DNA of 64,000 nt from Fusobacteria bacterium ZRK30. GTDB taxonomy: Bacteria > Fusobacteriota > Fusobacteriia > Fusobacteriales > Fusobacteriaceae. Both the position numbers and the translations under genes were made by a program. Below, piece by piece: positions 56,130 to 64,000 of the stretch. The DNA is taken from assembly GCA_024628785.1 (NCBI GenBank), contig CP102405.1, forward strand, positions 1,488,001 through 1,552,000, given 5' to 3'. The notes beneath the pieces are model-generated. The model made no database searches and had not been told where the DNA came from. It was given only the letters and a program-made list of their open reading frames with translations. How positions within the stretch are numbered: position 1 is the first letter of the stretch; each line of letters opens with the position of its first letter.

Positions 56130-56164
56130 AAAACTGAACTCCTAAATGAGGTTCAGTTTTTTTA
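56130..56164 (+). terminator. Terminator after the DUF559 gene
   Basis: AAACTGAACTC / GAGGTTCAGTTT stem (one bulge) followed by TTTTTTTAT. Confidence 0.8.
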
Positions 56165-56178
56165 TAATTTTTCTTCAT

Positions 56179-56232
56179 ATATGAGTTGACATTCATATAA
56201 CTTTAAGGTAATATATGAGTAGATATTCATAC
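56179..56232 (+). promoter_or_regulatory. Metal-efflux promoter with two ArsR/SmtB-type operators
   Basis: -35 TTGACA (56186-56191), 17-base spacer, -10 TAATAT (56209-56214). Two near-identical imperfect palindromes of the form ATATGAGNNGANATTCATA (56179-56198 and 56213-56232) overlap the -35 and lie just past the -10. Their centres are 34 bases apart, about three helical turns. This matches the operator form used by ArsR/SmtB/CadC repressors. No such repressor gene is in the window. Confidence 0.72.
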
Positions 56233-56257
56233 ATCATATATTTAAAAGGAGAATACT

Positions 56258-58591
56258 ATGAAAAGAGAAGTTATATACAATGTAAAAAATCTACATTGCG
56301 GTGGCTGTGCTGCTAAGATCGAAAATGCAGTCAATTCACTGTCGTATGTAGAAAATGCCAGCTTAAATTTTATGAAAAAAACTTTACTTATTGAATTAAA
56401 GGAGATAAAAGAAAATCTTTTGGATGAGTTAAATAAATTAGCAGATAATTTAGAACCTGGAACAATAATCGAAGAAACTTTGGCTAAGAAAAATACAAAA
56501 GTTACCTATAACGTAGAACATCTTCACTGTGGCGGATGTGCATCTAAGGTAGAAGATGCCATAAATGAACTTCCTCAAGTCTTGGAGGCTACATTAAACT
56601 TCATGAAAAAAACTCTAGTGGTTGAATTTGCTGGAGAAAGAGATGAATTCTTAGAAGAAATCAGAGTTTTAGCCGATAAGATCGAGCCGGGAACAACCAT
56701 TCTTGAGATAGAAGAAGATATCACTGAGGAGTATGTAGAACCTGAAAAAATTGTTAGGTCAAAGCAAGGGAGGTCTTATAAGGAAGAGATAGGAGTAGCT
56801 ATTGCATTATTTTTATTTTTTCTAGGGACTTTTGGGATAGAAAATACTAAACTTAAAATAGGTGTACTTATCCTTGCTTATATAGTTTCTGGTGGGAATG
56901 TAGTTTTAAAATCATTTAAAAATATAGCTCGTGGAAATGTATTTGATGAAAATTTCTTGATGACTATTGCAACCTTTGGTGCATTTTTCATTGGGGAATA
57001 CTCTGAAGCAGTTGCTGTTATGATTTTTTATCAGGTAGGAGAATATTTCCAGGGTAGAGCAGTAAATAATTCAAGAAAATCTATTGAAGGTTTGATGGAT
57101 ATAAGGCCAGACTTTGCAAATATAAAAATCGGTAATGAACTAAAAAAAGTCAAACCTGAAAGTGTAAAAGTCGGGACAATAATTGTCGTTAAACCAGGTG
57201 AAAAGATACCGCTAGACGGAGTTGTTATAAAAGGTAACGCTGCTCTAGACACCTCTGCATTAACCGGTGAATCTCTTCCTCTAGATGTTAAATCTGGAGA
57301 TACAGTTCTAAGTGGAAGTATCAATAGGAATGGGGTAATAGAAGTTAAAGTAGATAAAGATTTTTATCATTCTACTGTAAATAAAATATTGGAATTAGTA
57401 GAGAATGCAAGTAATAAGAAAGCTGATACTGAAAAATTTATAACTAAATTTGCCAAATATTATACTCCGGCAGTGGTAGTTGTGGCTACTCTGACAGCTG
57501 TAATCCCACCGCTATTTGTAGGAGATTTCAATACATGGTTGTATAGAGCATTGATATTTTTAGTTATATCGTGTCCATGTGCATTGGTAGTATCGATACC
57601 ACTTGGATTCTTCAGTGGGATAGGAGCAGCATCTAAAAAAGGTATCTTGATCAAAGGTGGAAATCATCTGGAAGCACTATATAAAGTTGGAGCTGTGGTA
57701 TTTGATAAAACTGGAACTATCACAAAAGGGAATTTCAAAGTAACCGAAGTATTTACAGATAAGATGTCAGAGGATGAACTTATATATATATCAGCTCATG
57801 GAGAGGCGTATTCAAACCATCCAATAGCTAAAAGTATAGTGGAATCATATGGCAAAGAGATTCATATAGAAAAGGTAAAAGATTATAAGGAAATTGAAGG
57901 GCAGGGAGTAAGTTTAGTTTTAGAGAGTAAAAAAATATTATTAGGAAACTATAAACTGATGGAAAGTAATAATATAAAATGTCCTAAGGTAGATAAAATA
58001 GGAACTATCGTTTATGTAGCTGTTGAAAATGAATTTGAGGGTTACCTTGTAATTTCTGATGAATTGAAGGCTGACTCAGAAAAAGCAATATCATCTATAA
58101 AAAAAATGGGAATAAAAACGTATATGTTAACTGGAGACAACAAATCTGTGGCGGCTAATATTGGCGATAAAGTAGGAATAGATAAGGTCTATGGAGGCCT
58201 ACTACCTGATCAAAAGGTAAATATTTTTGAAGAAATTCAGAGTGAAGTCGATGGAAATGTAATCTTTGTAGGAGATGGGATAAATGATGCTCCTGTATTA
58301 GCCCGTGCTGACGTTGGAATGGCTATGGGAGGAATAGGTAGTGATGCTGCAATTGAAGCTGCTGATGTAGTTATAATGACTGATGAACTCACAAAGATAG
58401 TTGATGGAATAGGTGTTGCAAAAGTCACTAGAAAAATAGTTACACAAAATATTATATTAGTCTTAGTTATAAAGCTGGTAGTTATGGGATTAGGAGTCAT
58501 GGGAGAAGCTACCATGTGGGAAGCTATCTTTGCTGATGTAGGAGTGGCTATCCTGACTATATTTAACTCTATTAGAATATTAAAAAAATAA
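56258..58591 (+). CDS. cadA: Zn/Cd/Pb-type P1B ATPase with two N-terminal HMA domains
   Basis: 777 residues. Two heavy-metal-associated domains begin NLHCGGCAAKIE (~11-22) and HLHCGGCASKVE (~90-101). The transmembrane CPC motif VISCPCALVVS (~437) is the Zn2+/Cd2+/Pb2+ class; the aspartyl-phosphate site is FDKTGTITKG (~482), and GDGINDAPVLARADVGMAMG closes the ATP domain. It exports toxic divalent metals. The promoter carries two ArsR/SmtB-type operators. The HMA linker and CGGC are unusual compared with the C-x-x-C of most CadA HMA domains. Confidence 0.93.
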   Translation: MKREVIYNVKNLHCGGCAAKIENAVNSLSYVENASLNFMKKTLLIELKEIKENLLDELNKLADNLEPGTIIEETLAKKNTKVTYNVEHLHCGGCASKVEDAINELPQVLEATLNFMKKTLVVEFAGERDEFLEEIRVLADKIEPGTTILEIEEDITEEYVEPEKIVRSKQGRSYKEEIGVAIALFLFFLGTFGIENTKLKIGVLILAYIVSGGNVVLKSFKNIARGNVFDENFLMTIATFGAFFIGEYSEAVAVMIFYQVGEYFQGRAVNNSRKSIEGLMDIRPDFANIKIGNELKKVKPESVKVGTIIVVKPGEKIPLDGVVIKGNAALDTSALTGESLPLDVKSGDTVLSGSINRNGVIEVKVDKDFYHSTVNKILELVENASNKKADTEKFITKFAKYYTPAVVVVATLTAVIPPLFVGDFNTWLYRALIFLVISCPCALVVSIPLGFFSGIGAASKKGILIKGGNHLEALYKVGAVVFDKTGTITKGNFKVTEVFTDKMSEDELIYISAHGEAYSNHPIAKSIVESYGKEIHIEKVKDYKEIEGQGVSLVLESKKILLGNYKLMESNNIKCPKVDKIGTIVYVAVENEFEGYLVISDELKADSEKAISSIKKMGIKTYMLTGDNKSVAANIGDKVGIDKVYGGLLPDQKVNIFEEIQSEVDGNVIFVGDGINDAPVLARADVGMAMGGIGSDAAIEAADVVIMTDELTKIVDGIGVAKVTRKIVTQNIILVLVIKLVVMGLGVMGEATMWEAIFADVGVAILTIFNSIRILKK

Positions 58592-58615
58592 TCAGATAAT
58601 TATATCTAAAAAATA

Positions 58616-58650
58616 AAAGTCTAGGAATTATAACTAATTTCTAGACTTTT
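58616..58650 (+). terminator. Terminator after the P-type ATPase
   Basis: AAAGTCTAGGAATTA / TAATTTCTAGACTTT, one mismatch, then a T run. TATAAT at 58655-58660 starts the next promoter. Confidence 0.75.
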
Positions 58651-58691
58651 AGTGTATAATGGGGAAAATAAAATTGTAGGAGTTGATAGTA

Positions 58692-59792
58692 TTGATTTTG
58701 ACAAAAGCAAGAATTTTAAGCCATGGTATAGATGAAGGAATATATTTTATCCGAATAGCAGATGGTAAGATTGAAACTATAAGTAAGGAAATGATCGTTC
58801 CATTAGAAGGGGAAGAAGTAATAGATGTAGAGGGGAACTATCTGACACCTGGCCTAGTAGACTGCCATACACATTTAGGATTAAAAACAGATTCGGCTGG
58901 TGTTTTTTATGCTGATCACAATGAGAGGAGTAACCTTATAACCCCGGAAGTAAGAGCAATAGATGCAATAAATCCTCAGGATGTAACATTTGTAGAGGCG
59001 AGATCAGCCGGTATAACAGCTTGTGGAAGCGGACCTGGATCAGCTAACTTGATAGCTGGCCAATATGCCTGTATAAAAACCTTTGGAGATACAATAGACG
59101 ATATATTAGTTAATCCATATATTGCAATGAAAGCTGCTTTAGGAGAGAATCCAAAGAGAGTCCACAACATGACTAGGATGGGTCTTATAAGTAGATTAAG
59201 AGAATTTTTGAGACTTTCTAAAGAGTACAATTTAGATAAAGAGGCTAAATATGACCATCAATTAGAAGCGATGAAACCCGTAATGAATAAAGAAATACCC
59301 TTGAAAATTCATGTTCACAGGGCTGATGATATTGTCTCTGCCATAAGGGTTATGGAGGAATTTGACCTGTTATATACACTGGATCATGTGACCTGTGGGG
59401 CAGATATACTGGATTATATTCATACTAAAAAAAGAAACCTGATAGTAGGGCCTAGTTTAGGAGCTAGAGGGAAGATGGAGTTAAAGGGAAAAGGATTTGA
59501 AAATTTAGTTAAATTAGCTAAGAATCAGGATATATCCATAATAACAGATGCTCCTGTAATACCACTGCAATATCTGCCAATTTGTGTAGGGTTAGCTATT
59601 TCTAAGGGGCTGACCTTTAAAAAGGGGTTAGAAGCTGTAACTATAAACCCGGCTCGTATGATGGGAGTAGAAAAAAGAATTGGTTCCATAGAAGAGGGGA
59701 AAGATGCAGACCTGGTTGTATGGAAAGAAAAACCTTTTATAACTATTCAAGATCCAATTTTAGTTATGATAGATGGTAAAATTATTAGTTAA
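58692..59792 (+). CDS. Amidohydrolase, imidazolonepropionase-like
   Basis: 366 residues from TTG 58692, because AGGAG (58678-58682) would abut the TTG at 58683. GNYLTPGLVDCHTHLGLKTD (~44-62) carries the metal-binding His-x-His; IHVHRADDI and YTLDHVTCGADIL give later His ligands, and ITDAPVIPLQYLPI the catalytic Asp. C-terminal VNPARMMGVEKRIGSIEEGKDADLV is the usual amidohydrolase closing strand. Cytosolic cyclic-amide hydrolase; exact substrate unclear. Confidence 0.88.
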   Translation: MILTKARILSHGIDEGIYFIRIADGKIETISKEMIVPLEGEEVIDVEGNYLTPGLVDCHTHLGLKTDSAGVFYADHNERSNLITPEVRAIDAINPQDVTFVEARSAGITACGSGPGSANLIAGQYACIKTFGDTIDDILVNPYIAMKAALGENPKRVHNMTRMGLISRLREFLRLSKEYNLDKEAKYDHQLEAMKPVMNKEIPLKIHVHRADDIVSAIRVMEEFDLLYTLDHVTCGADILDYIHTKKRNLIVGPSLGARGKMELKGKGFENLVKLAKNQDISIITDAPVIPLQYLPICVGLAISKGLTFKKGLEAVTINPARMMGVEKRIGSIEEGKDADLVVWKEKPFITIQDPILVMIDGKIIS

Positions 59793-59843
59793 TAAAAAAG
59801 CAACGTGATGTTGCATTTAGAGAGGTATAATTCCCTAGATAAT

Positions 59844-59876
59844 AAAAAGTGGGTTTCTCTAAGAGAAACCCACTTT
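59844..59876. terminator. Bidirectional terminator hairpin
   Basis: AAAGTGGGTTTCTCT / AGAGAAACCCACTTT, a 15-bp perfect stem between converging genes, with A/T runs on both sides. Confidence 0.85.
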
Positions 59877-59895
59877 TATTTTTTTTTGTACTTTG

Positions 59896-60381
59896 TTAAA
59901 ATATTTGATCTAATTTATCGGAGTAAAATAAAATAGCATCTTTATAACTTTTAATCTTAGTATCATTTGAAGTTTCACTTATAATTTTTAGGAGTATCTC
60001 CATAGATTTTTTATGATTACCCAGGTTATAAAGGGTCATAGAATAGAAGACTTGAAAGTCTTTATTATCTGAAAATTCATTCATGGCCCTTTTAAAAATT
60101 TCTTCTGATTTCTTATACTCTCCTATGGAACGATAGGTACTTCCGAGACCTAGATAAGCACCTTCTAGATTTTCACTGGAAAGTCCATTTTCGATAGCTT
60201 TAAGGTAATAAGGAATAGCATCTTGCTCCTGCTCTAGTGTATCATAGCACCATGCACATTGATAGTTAGCTATAGGATCTGTGGGATCTTCTTTCAGATA
60301 GTTTTTTATAATTTCCAAAGCTTTTAATTTTTCACCATTTTTTCTCAATTCAACTACTTTTTTTAATATAGATACCTTCAT
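59896..60381 (-). CDS. TPR-repeat protein
   Basis: 161 residues, about four TPR motifs (YQCAWCYDTLEQEQDAIPYYLKAIENG, AYLGLGSTYRSIGEYKKSEEIFKRA and more). No signal peptide, so cytosolic adaptor. Follows the AIR-synthase-like gene by 26 bases and is likely co-transcribed. Confidence 0.85.
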   Translation of the reverse strand: MKVSILKKVVELRKNGEKLKALEIIKNYLKEDPTDPIANYQCAWCYDTLEQEQDAIPYYLKAIENGLSSENLEGAYLGLGSTYRSIGEYKKSEEIFKRAMNEFSDNKDFQVFYSMTLYNLGNHKKSMEILLKIISETSNDTKIKSYKDAILFYSDKLDQIF

Positions 60382-60407
60382 CTAACTACCTCCTAAAAAC
60401 TTATATT

Positions 60408-61397
60408 TTATACCACTTTATAGAGTTCATCACTTTCTGGTTCAGATATATCTGATCTTTGACTTTTAGAGTCATATATATATTTTTCCTCGATATTTTT
60501 TGTGAAATACCCAATTTCAAAAGTAGGGATATCATCTGATATTAATTTATCCAATAGTAGATCCTTATTTTGAGGAGATACAACTATAAGCATTGACCCG
60601 CTGGAAATTAATTTCAATGGATCGATCTTATAATGAGCGCAGATCTTGTCGGTAACTTCAGAAACATTTAATTGGTCACGATAGATAGTAACTCCCAGTT
60701 TTGAAAGTTCTGCAACCTCCCAGACGGCCCCTAATATCCCACCTTCAGTAACGTCATGCATCCCTTTACAAAGTTCTGAAGACAACAGACCTTCTTTGAC
60801 TACACTGGTCAGGTTCATCATAGATTTTCCAGAGTTGATTTCACTGTGAGATAAGATGCTTTTTAGTTCCTCTTCCTTTTCATAGGTTATGATCGCCGTC
60901 CCCTCTATACCTGTACCTTTAGTGAGCAATACTATATCTCCCTCTAAAATTTCTTTTTTATCTTCATAGTGATCTTTAGTCCCAAACCCCAGACCTGTTA
61001 CAGATATAATGATCTTATTTACAGCATCGGTAATCTCTGTATGTCCTCCTAAGATATCAATATTTAATACGGTACATTCAGATTCCATATCCACCATGAT
61101 ATTCTGCAGGTCTTCCACACTGGTAGATGGAGGAGCCAATATGGTAACCATGATACCCATAGGTTCAACACCTGTAGTGGCAAGATCATTACAGGTTATA
61201 TTTACAGCTAATTTTCCTATCTCAGAAACTGCACCGGTGATGGGGTCACTGCTTACATAACAGACTTTTTCTCCTAGATCTATGGCAGCACAGTCATCTC
61301 CTATTCCCGGTGAATTTAAAAATTCCTTTCTTTTCTTCTTTATATTGTTAAATATTACTTCTTTTAATTGTGAAGCAGTAAGTTTTCCTATTTTCAT
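60408..61397 (-). CDS. AIR-synthase-related / HypE-like protein
   Basis: 329 residues of the PurM/HypE/thiamine-monophosphate kinase fold. LNSPGIGDDCAAIDLGEKV and ITGAVSEIGKLAVNITCNDLATTGVEPM are the N-terminal ATP/dimer segment, GGHTEIT and LTKGTGIEGTAI the middle, and HDVTEGGILGAVWEVAELSKLGVTIY the C-terminal half. There is no C-terminal Cys typical of HypE, so hydrogenase maturation is not assured. The exact substrate is unknown. Confidence 0.85.
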   Translation of the reverse strand: MKIGKLTASQLKEVIFNNIKKKRKEFLNSPGIGDDCAAIDLGEKVCYVSSDPITGAVSEIGKLAVNITCNDLATTGVEPMGIMVTILAPPSTSVEDLQNIMVDMESECTVLNIDILGGHTEITDAVNKIIISVTGLGFGTKDHYEDKKEILEGDIVLLTKGTGIEGTAIITYEKEEELKSILSHSEINSGKSMMNLTSVVKEGLLSSELCKGMHDVTEGGILGAVWEVAELSKLGVTIYRDQLNVSEVTDKICAHYKIDPLKLISSGSMLIVVSPQNKDLLLDKLISDDIPTFEIGYFTKNIEEKYIYDSKSQRSDISEPESDELYKVV

Positions 61398-61583
61398 TAA
61401 TCTTCATCCTCTCAAAATTTAAGTTTATTTGTTATAAAATATTATAGCATAAATTTTATCTATGAGGATTTAATTTTAAAGCCCCATTGAGTTAGAGTTA
61501 AATAAAGGTTTTAATTCTTGATAAAACCTATAAAATATAGTACTATATTAGGTAAATAAAAATTTGAAAATAGAGGTGGAAAG

Positions 61584-63719
61584 ATGAAAATAATTGCTCC
61601 TGCAGGGGATATAGAGAGAATGAAGGCAGCCATAAAAGGTGGTGCAGACGAGGTTTATCTAGGACTGAAAGGTTTTGGAGCCAGAAGATCGGCTATCAAT
61701 TTTACAATCAATGAATTAAAAGATGCTATCGATTATGCACATTTAAGAGGAGTAAGAGTATTACTGACATTAAATACAATTATGAAAGACAGTGAGTTAG
61801 ATTCTTTATATATGAACCTATCTACACTTTATGAACATGGATTAGATGCTGTAATTGTACAGGATTTAGGTGTTTTTAGATATTTAAAGGAGAATTTTAA
61901 AGAGTTGGAGATCCATGGTAGTACTCAGATGACTGTAGCTAACCATGTTGAAGCTAACTACCTTTATAATTTAGGATTTAAAAGGGTAGTTTTATCACGT
62001 GAACTTAGTTTTGAAGAGATTAAAACTATCAGAAAAAAGACAAAGATTGAGTTAGAGATATTTGTATCTGGAGCTCTATGTATATCTTATTCTGGAAATT
62101 GCTATATCAGTAGTTTTATAGGAAGTAGAAGTGGTAACAGAGGAATGTGTGCTCAAGTCTGTAGAAAAAAATATACAACTAGTAAAAAAGAAAGTGGATA
62201 TCTTCTGAGTCCAAAAGACCAGATGTTGGATAAAGCTGAGATTGAAAAATTAAAAGCTGCAGGAATAAATGCAATTAAAATAGAGGGAAGAATGAAATCT
62301 CCTAACTATGTCTATGAGATGGTAGGAAAATATAGTGATATTTTAGAAGACAAGAATGAGAATCATCATCCTGAAAAGATATTCAATAGAGGTTACTCAA
62401 AGGGATATTTTTACAAAAATGACAGTGATAAATTAATGAATAGTAAATATGCTTCTAATTATGGATACAGTATCGGTGATGTCAGAGGAAGGATATTAAA
62501 ATTAAATACCACTGTTATCTTAGGAGACGGGATAGCTTATTTGGATAAAGATATGAATATCTTAAAGGGAGAGTACCTAAACCAGATCATTATCATGGGT
62601 AAAAAGGTAAAAGAAGCTAAAAGGTTAGATCTTATCAGTATATATCCACCAAAGGGAACTAAATTTATCTATAAAACATTTGATAAAGCGTTAAATGACA
62701 GTATTGAATCTACACTAAAAACTGCAAAGGGTAGAATGCCTATCGGTGGAAAGTTTTTTGCCCAGGTAGGAGAACCTATTAGATTTGATATCTATGCAAA
62801 TGGAGTAACTCTATCTATCGTAGGTGATATACTGGAAGAAGCTAAAAAAAGGCCTTTAGACAATGAAACTATATTTGAAAAATTAGGAGAGATGGGTAAT
62901 TCTACATTAAAACTATCCACTCTTGATATTGAATATGATGGAAAAGCCTTTGTTTCATTAAAAACTTTAAAGGATATAAAGAGACAAGCTATCGAAAAAT
63001 TTGAAAGTGAGTATTTAGCAACTACTAGGAGAACTTTAGACACCTATGAAGTTGTTGGATTTACACCTACAATAAGAGAGAATGACTATAAAACTACAGT
63101 TGCTGTATCTGTTGTAAACAAGGAGCAATTTAAAGTAGCCAAGGAATTTGGAATTAAAAAGATCTATTATAGAGGACCTGAAGTAGCTAAAGAATCCAAC
63201 TTAGATAGGATCGATACAAAATCTAGATTAGCCTCTAACCTATACCAGTTAATTCAAAATGAAAATGATACGGTATCTGTAGATTACAACTTTAATATAG
63301 CTAACAGCAGATCTATAGAAGAATTTTCAAAGATGAAAAATGTAGGAGTTATCTATCTGTCACCTGAGTTTGATTTAGATTATTTAAGTACACTAGAATT
63401 AAGTAAGTGCGGGATGATGGTATACGGTCACCTTACAGGGATGTATATAGAAAATCTTAATGTAGAAGCAGATAGTTTAATCAATGAAAAAGAAGATAAC
63501 TTTAAGCTTTATACCAATAAATTAGGTAATACACAGGTTTTCTTAGAAAAACCTATGAATGTAATCTCCAGGATCGATAAATTAAAAGATTTAGGATTAG
63601 CTGAAGTAAGGTTAGACTTTGTCTTAGAGTCAGACTTTGAGATGAGAAAAGTATTAGAGAGTATTAAAACAGGGGTAGGAGAATATGTTCCTTATAACCT
63701 GCACAAAGGAGTATTTTAA
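61584..63719 (+). CDS. U32 family peptidase with C-terminal DUF3656-type extension
   Basis: 711 residues. PAGDIERMKAAIKGGADEVYL begins the U32 barrel, and IFVSGALCISYSGNCYISSFIGSRSGNRG then CAQVCR is the diagnostic U32 segment with conserved Cys. INAIKIEGRMKSPNYVYEMVG closes the core; ~300 further residues make the long form resembling RlhA, which hydroxylates 23S rRNA. Peptidase versus RNA-modifying role is not decided by sequence. Followed after 4 bases by a methyltransferase gene. Confidence 0.9.
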   Translation: MKIIAPAGDIERMKAAIKGGADEVYLGLKGFGARRSAINFTINELKDAIDYAHLRGVRVLLTLNTIMKDSELDSLYMNLSTLYEHGLDAVIVQDLGVFRYLKENFKELEIHGSTQMTVANHVEANYLYNLGFKRVVLSRELSFEEIKTIRKKTKIELEIFVSGALCISYSGNCYISSFIGSRSGNRGMCAQVCRKKYTTSKKESGYLLSPKDQMLDKAEIEKLKAAGINAIKIEGRMKSPNYVYEMVGKYSDILEDKNENHHPEKIFNRGYSKGYFYKNDSDKLMNSKYASNYGYSIGDVRGRILKLNTTVILGDGIAYLDKDMNILKGEYLNQIIIMGKKVKEAKRLDLISIYPPKGTKFIYKTFDKALNDSIESTLKTAKGRMPIGGKFFAQVGEPIRFDIYANGVTLSIVGDILEEAKKRPLDNETIFEKLGEMGNSTLKLSTLDIEYDGKAFVSLKTLKDIKRQAIEKFESEYLATTRRTLDTYEVVGFTPTIRENDYKTTVAVSVVNKEQFKVAKEFGIKKIYYRGPEVAKESNLDRIDTKSRLASNLYQLIQNENDTVSVDYNFNIANSRSIEEFSKMKNVGVIYLSPEFDLDYLSTLELSKCGMMVYGHLTGMYIENLNVEADSLINEKEDNFKLYTNKLGNTQVFLEKPMNVISRIDKLKDLGLAEVRLDFVLESDFEMRKVLESIKTGVGEYVPYNLHKGVF

Positions 63720-63723
63720 AGTT

Positions 63724-64000
63724 ATGAAGTGTAATATATGTGAAAATGAAGACCTCCACCTTATTGAGGTAGAAAATAAAGCCGGATTAAAAAAATACTA
63801 TAGGTGTAAAGAGTGTGAATTTATTTTTATAGACAAGGCTCATATTTTAACCCCTAAAGATGAAGGTAAAAGGTATGAGGTCCATAACAATGAGATTTCA
63901 GATCCATCATACAGGGCTTATTTTAAAAAATTTATAAACTATATAGAAGATGATCTAGATAGAGAAAATACTATATTAGACTATGGTTCAGGGCCTCAGC
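63724..64000 (+). CDS. Class I SAM-dependent methyltransferase, N-terminal part (runs off right edge)
   Basis: The visible 92 codons start MKCNICENEDLHLIEVENKA with a Cys-x2-Cys...Cys-x2-Cys zinc-ribbon (CNIC ... CKEC) and continue into ENTILDYGSGPQ, the start of the SAM-binding motif I. The zinc-ribbon plus methyltransferase layout is common in small-molecule and sugar methyltransferases. It lies 4 bases after the U32 stop, so likely co-transcribed. The rest is outside the window. Confidence 0.75.
   Translation, partial: MKCNICENEDLHLIEVENKAGLKKYYRCKECEFIFIDKAHILTPKDEGKRYEVHNNEISDPSYRAYFKKFINYIEDDLDRENTILDYGSGPQ

Overview
The window is low-GC DNA from a free-living, probably marine member of the Fusobacteriota (Psychrilyobacter / Ilyobacter / Propionigenium type). 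Two observations suggest this. The replicative polymerase is a Gram-positive-style PolC, yet outer-membrane autotransporter parts are present. The housekeeping genes also have fusobacterial character (tandem alanine dehydrogenases, U32 peptidase, RNase M5, QueH). The genus is an inference. No rRNA, tRNA or CRISPR array was seen.

Layout. 1-2162 is the right end of a prophage or phage-tail locus: tail fibre tip, unknown tail protein, small membrane/coiled-coil protein, M15 endolysin and 3-TM holin. 2163-22300 is a gene-sparse accessory region. It holds lipoproteins, a RdgB/Ham1-like pyrophosphatase, an exported MORN-type repeat protein, an autotransporter barrel protein divergent from a barrel-less repeat passenger, and a compositionally foreign M48 peptidase. 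It also holds a frameshifted IS21-family element sitting inside a dispersed repeat, an ABC-F ATPase, gene fragments, a second methionyl-tRNA synthetase behind a Met-codon leader peptide and terminator, a degenerate GGDEF protein, a GNAT, and two candidate small transcripts.

22309-64000 is mostly housekeeping: polC, a PTS IIA protein and a CaCA antiporter, rpsT, a LytTR/DUF3021 pair, queH, holA with a SplB-like radical SAM gene, rnmV, tandem ald genes, a panG-panB-panC-panD operon, and a MATE pump divergent from a Crp/Fnr regulator. These are followed by a nucleoside hydrolase, ndk, a five-gene CBS/CNNM/DUF502/TPR/Nudix cluster, apt, rel and tgt. Then come a HAD phosphatase, a broken small kinase, a metal-efflux P-type ATPase with two ArsR/SmtB-type operators, an amidohydrolase, a TPR protein, an AIR-synthase-like protein, a U32 peptidase and the start of a methyltransferase.

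The most unusual signal is at 17101-17373. A 19-codon leader ORF with four consecutive Met codons is followed by tandem hairpins, a strong intrinsic terminator and an alternative antiterminator pairing, all directly in front of a second MetRS gene. That is the form expected of amino-acid-sensing attenuation. The MetRS frame is itself broken at an A9 tract. In the same region istA, istB (an A15 tract) and a DUF1016-like fragment are also broken at A-tracts, so either decay, sequencing error or RNA-polymerase slippage is at work. A second unusual unit is a minus-strand transcription unit at 21860-21545 with promoter, folded leader, 26-codon hydrophobic ORF and terminator.
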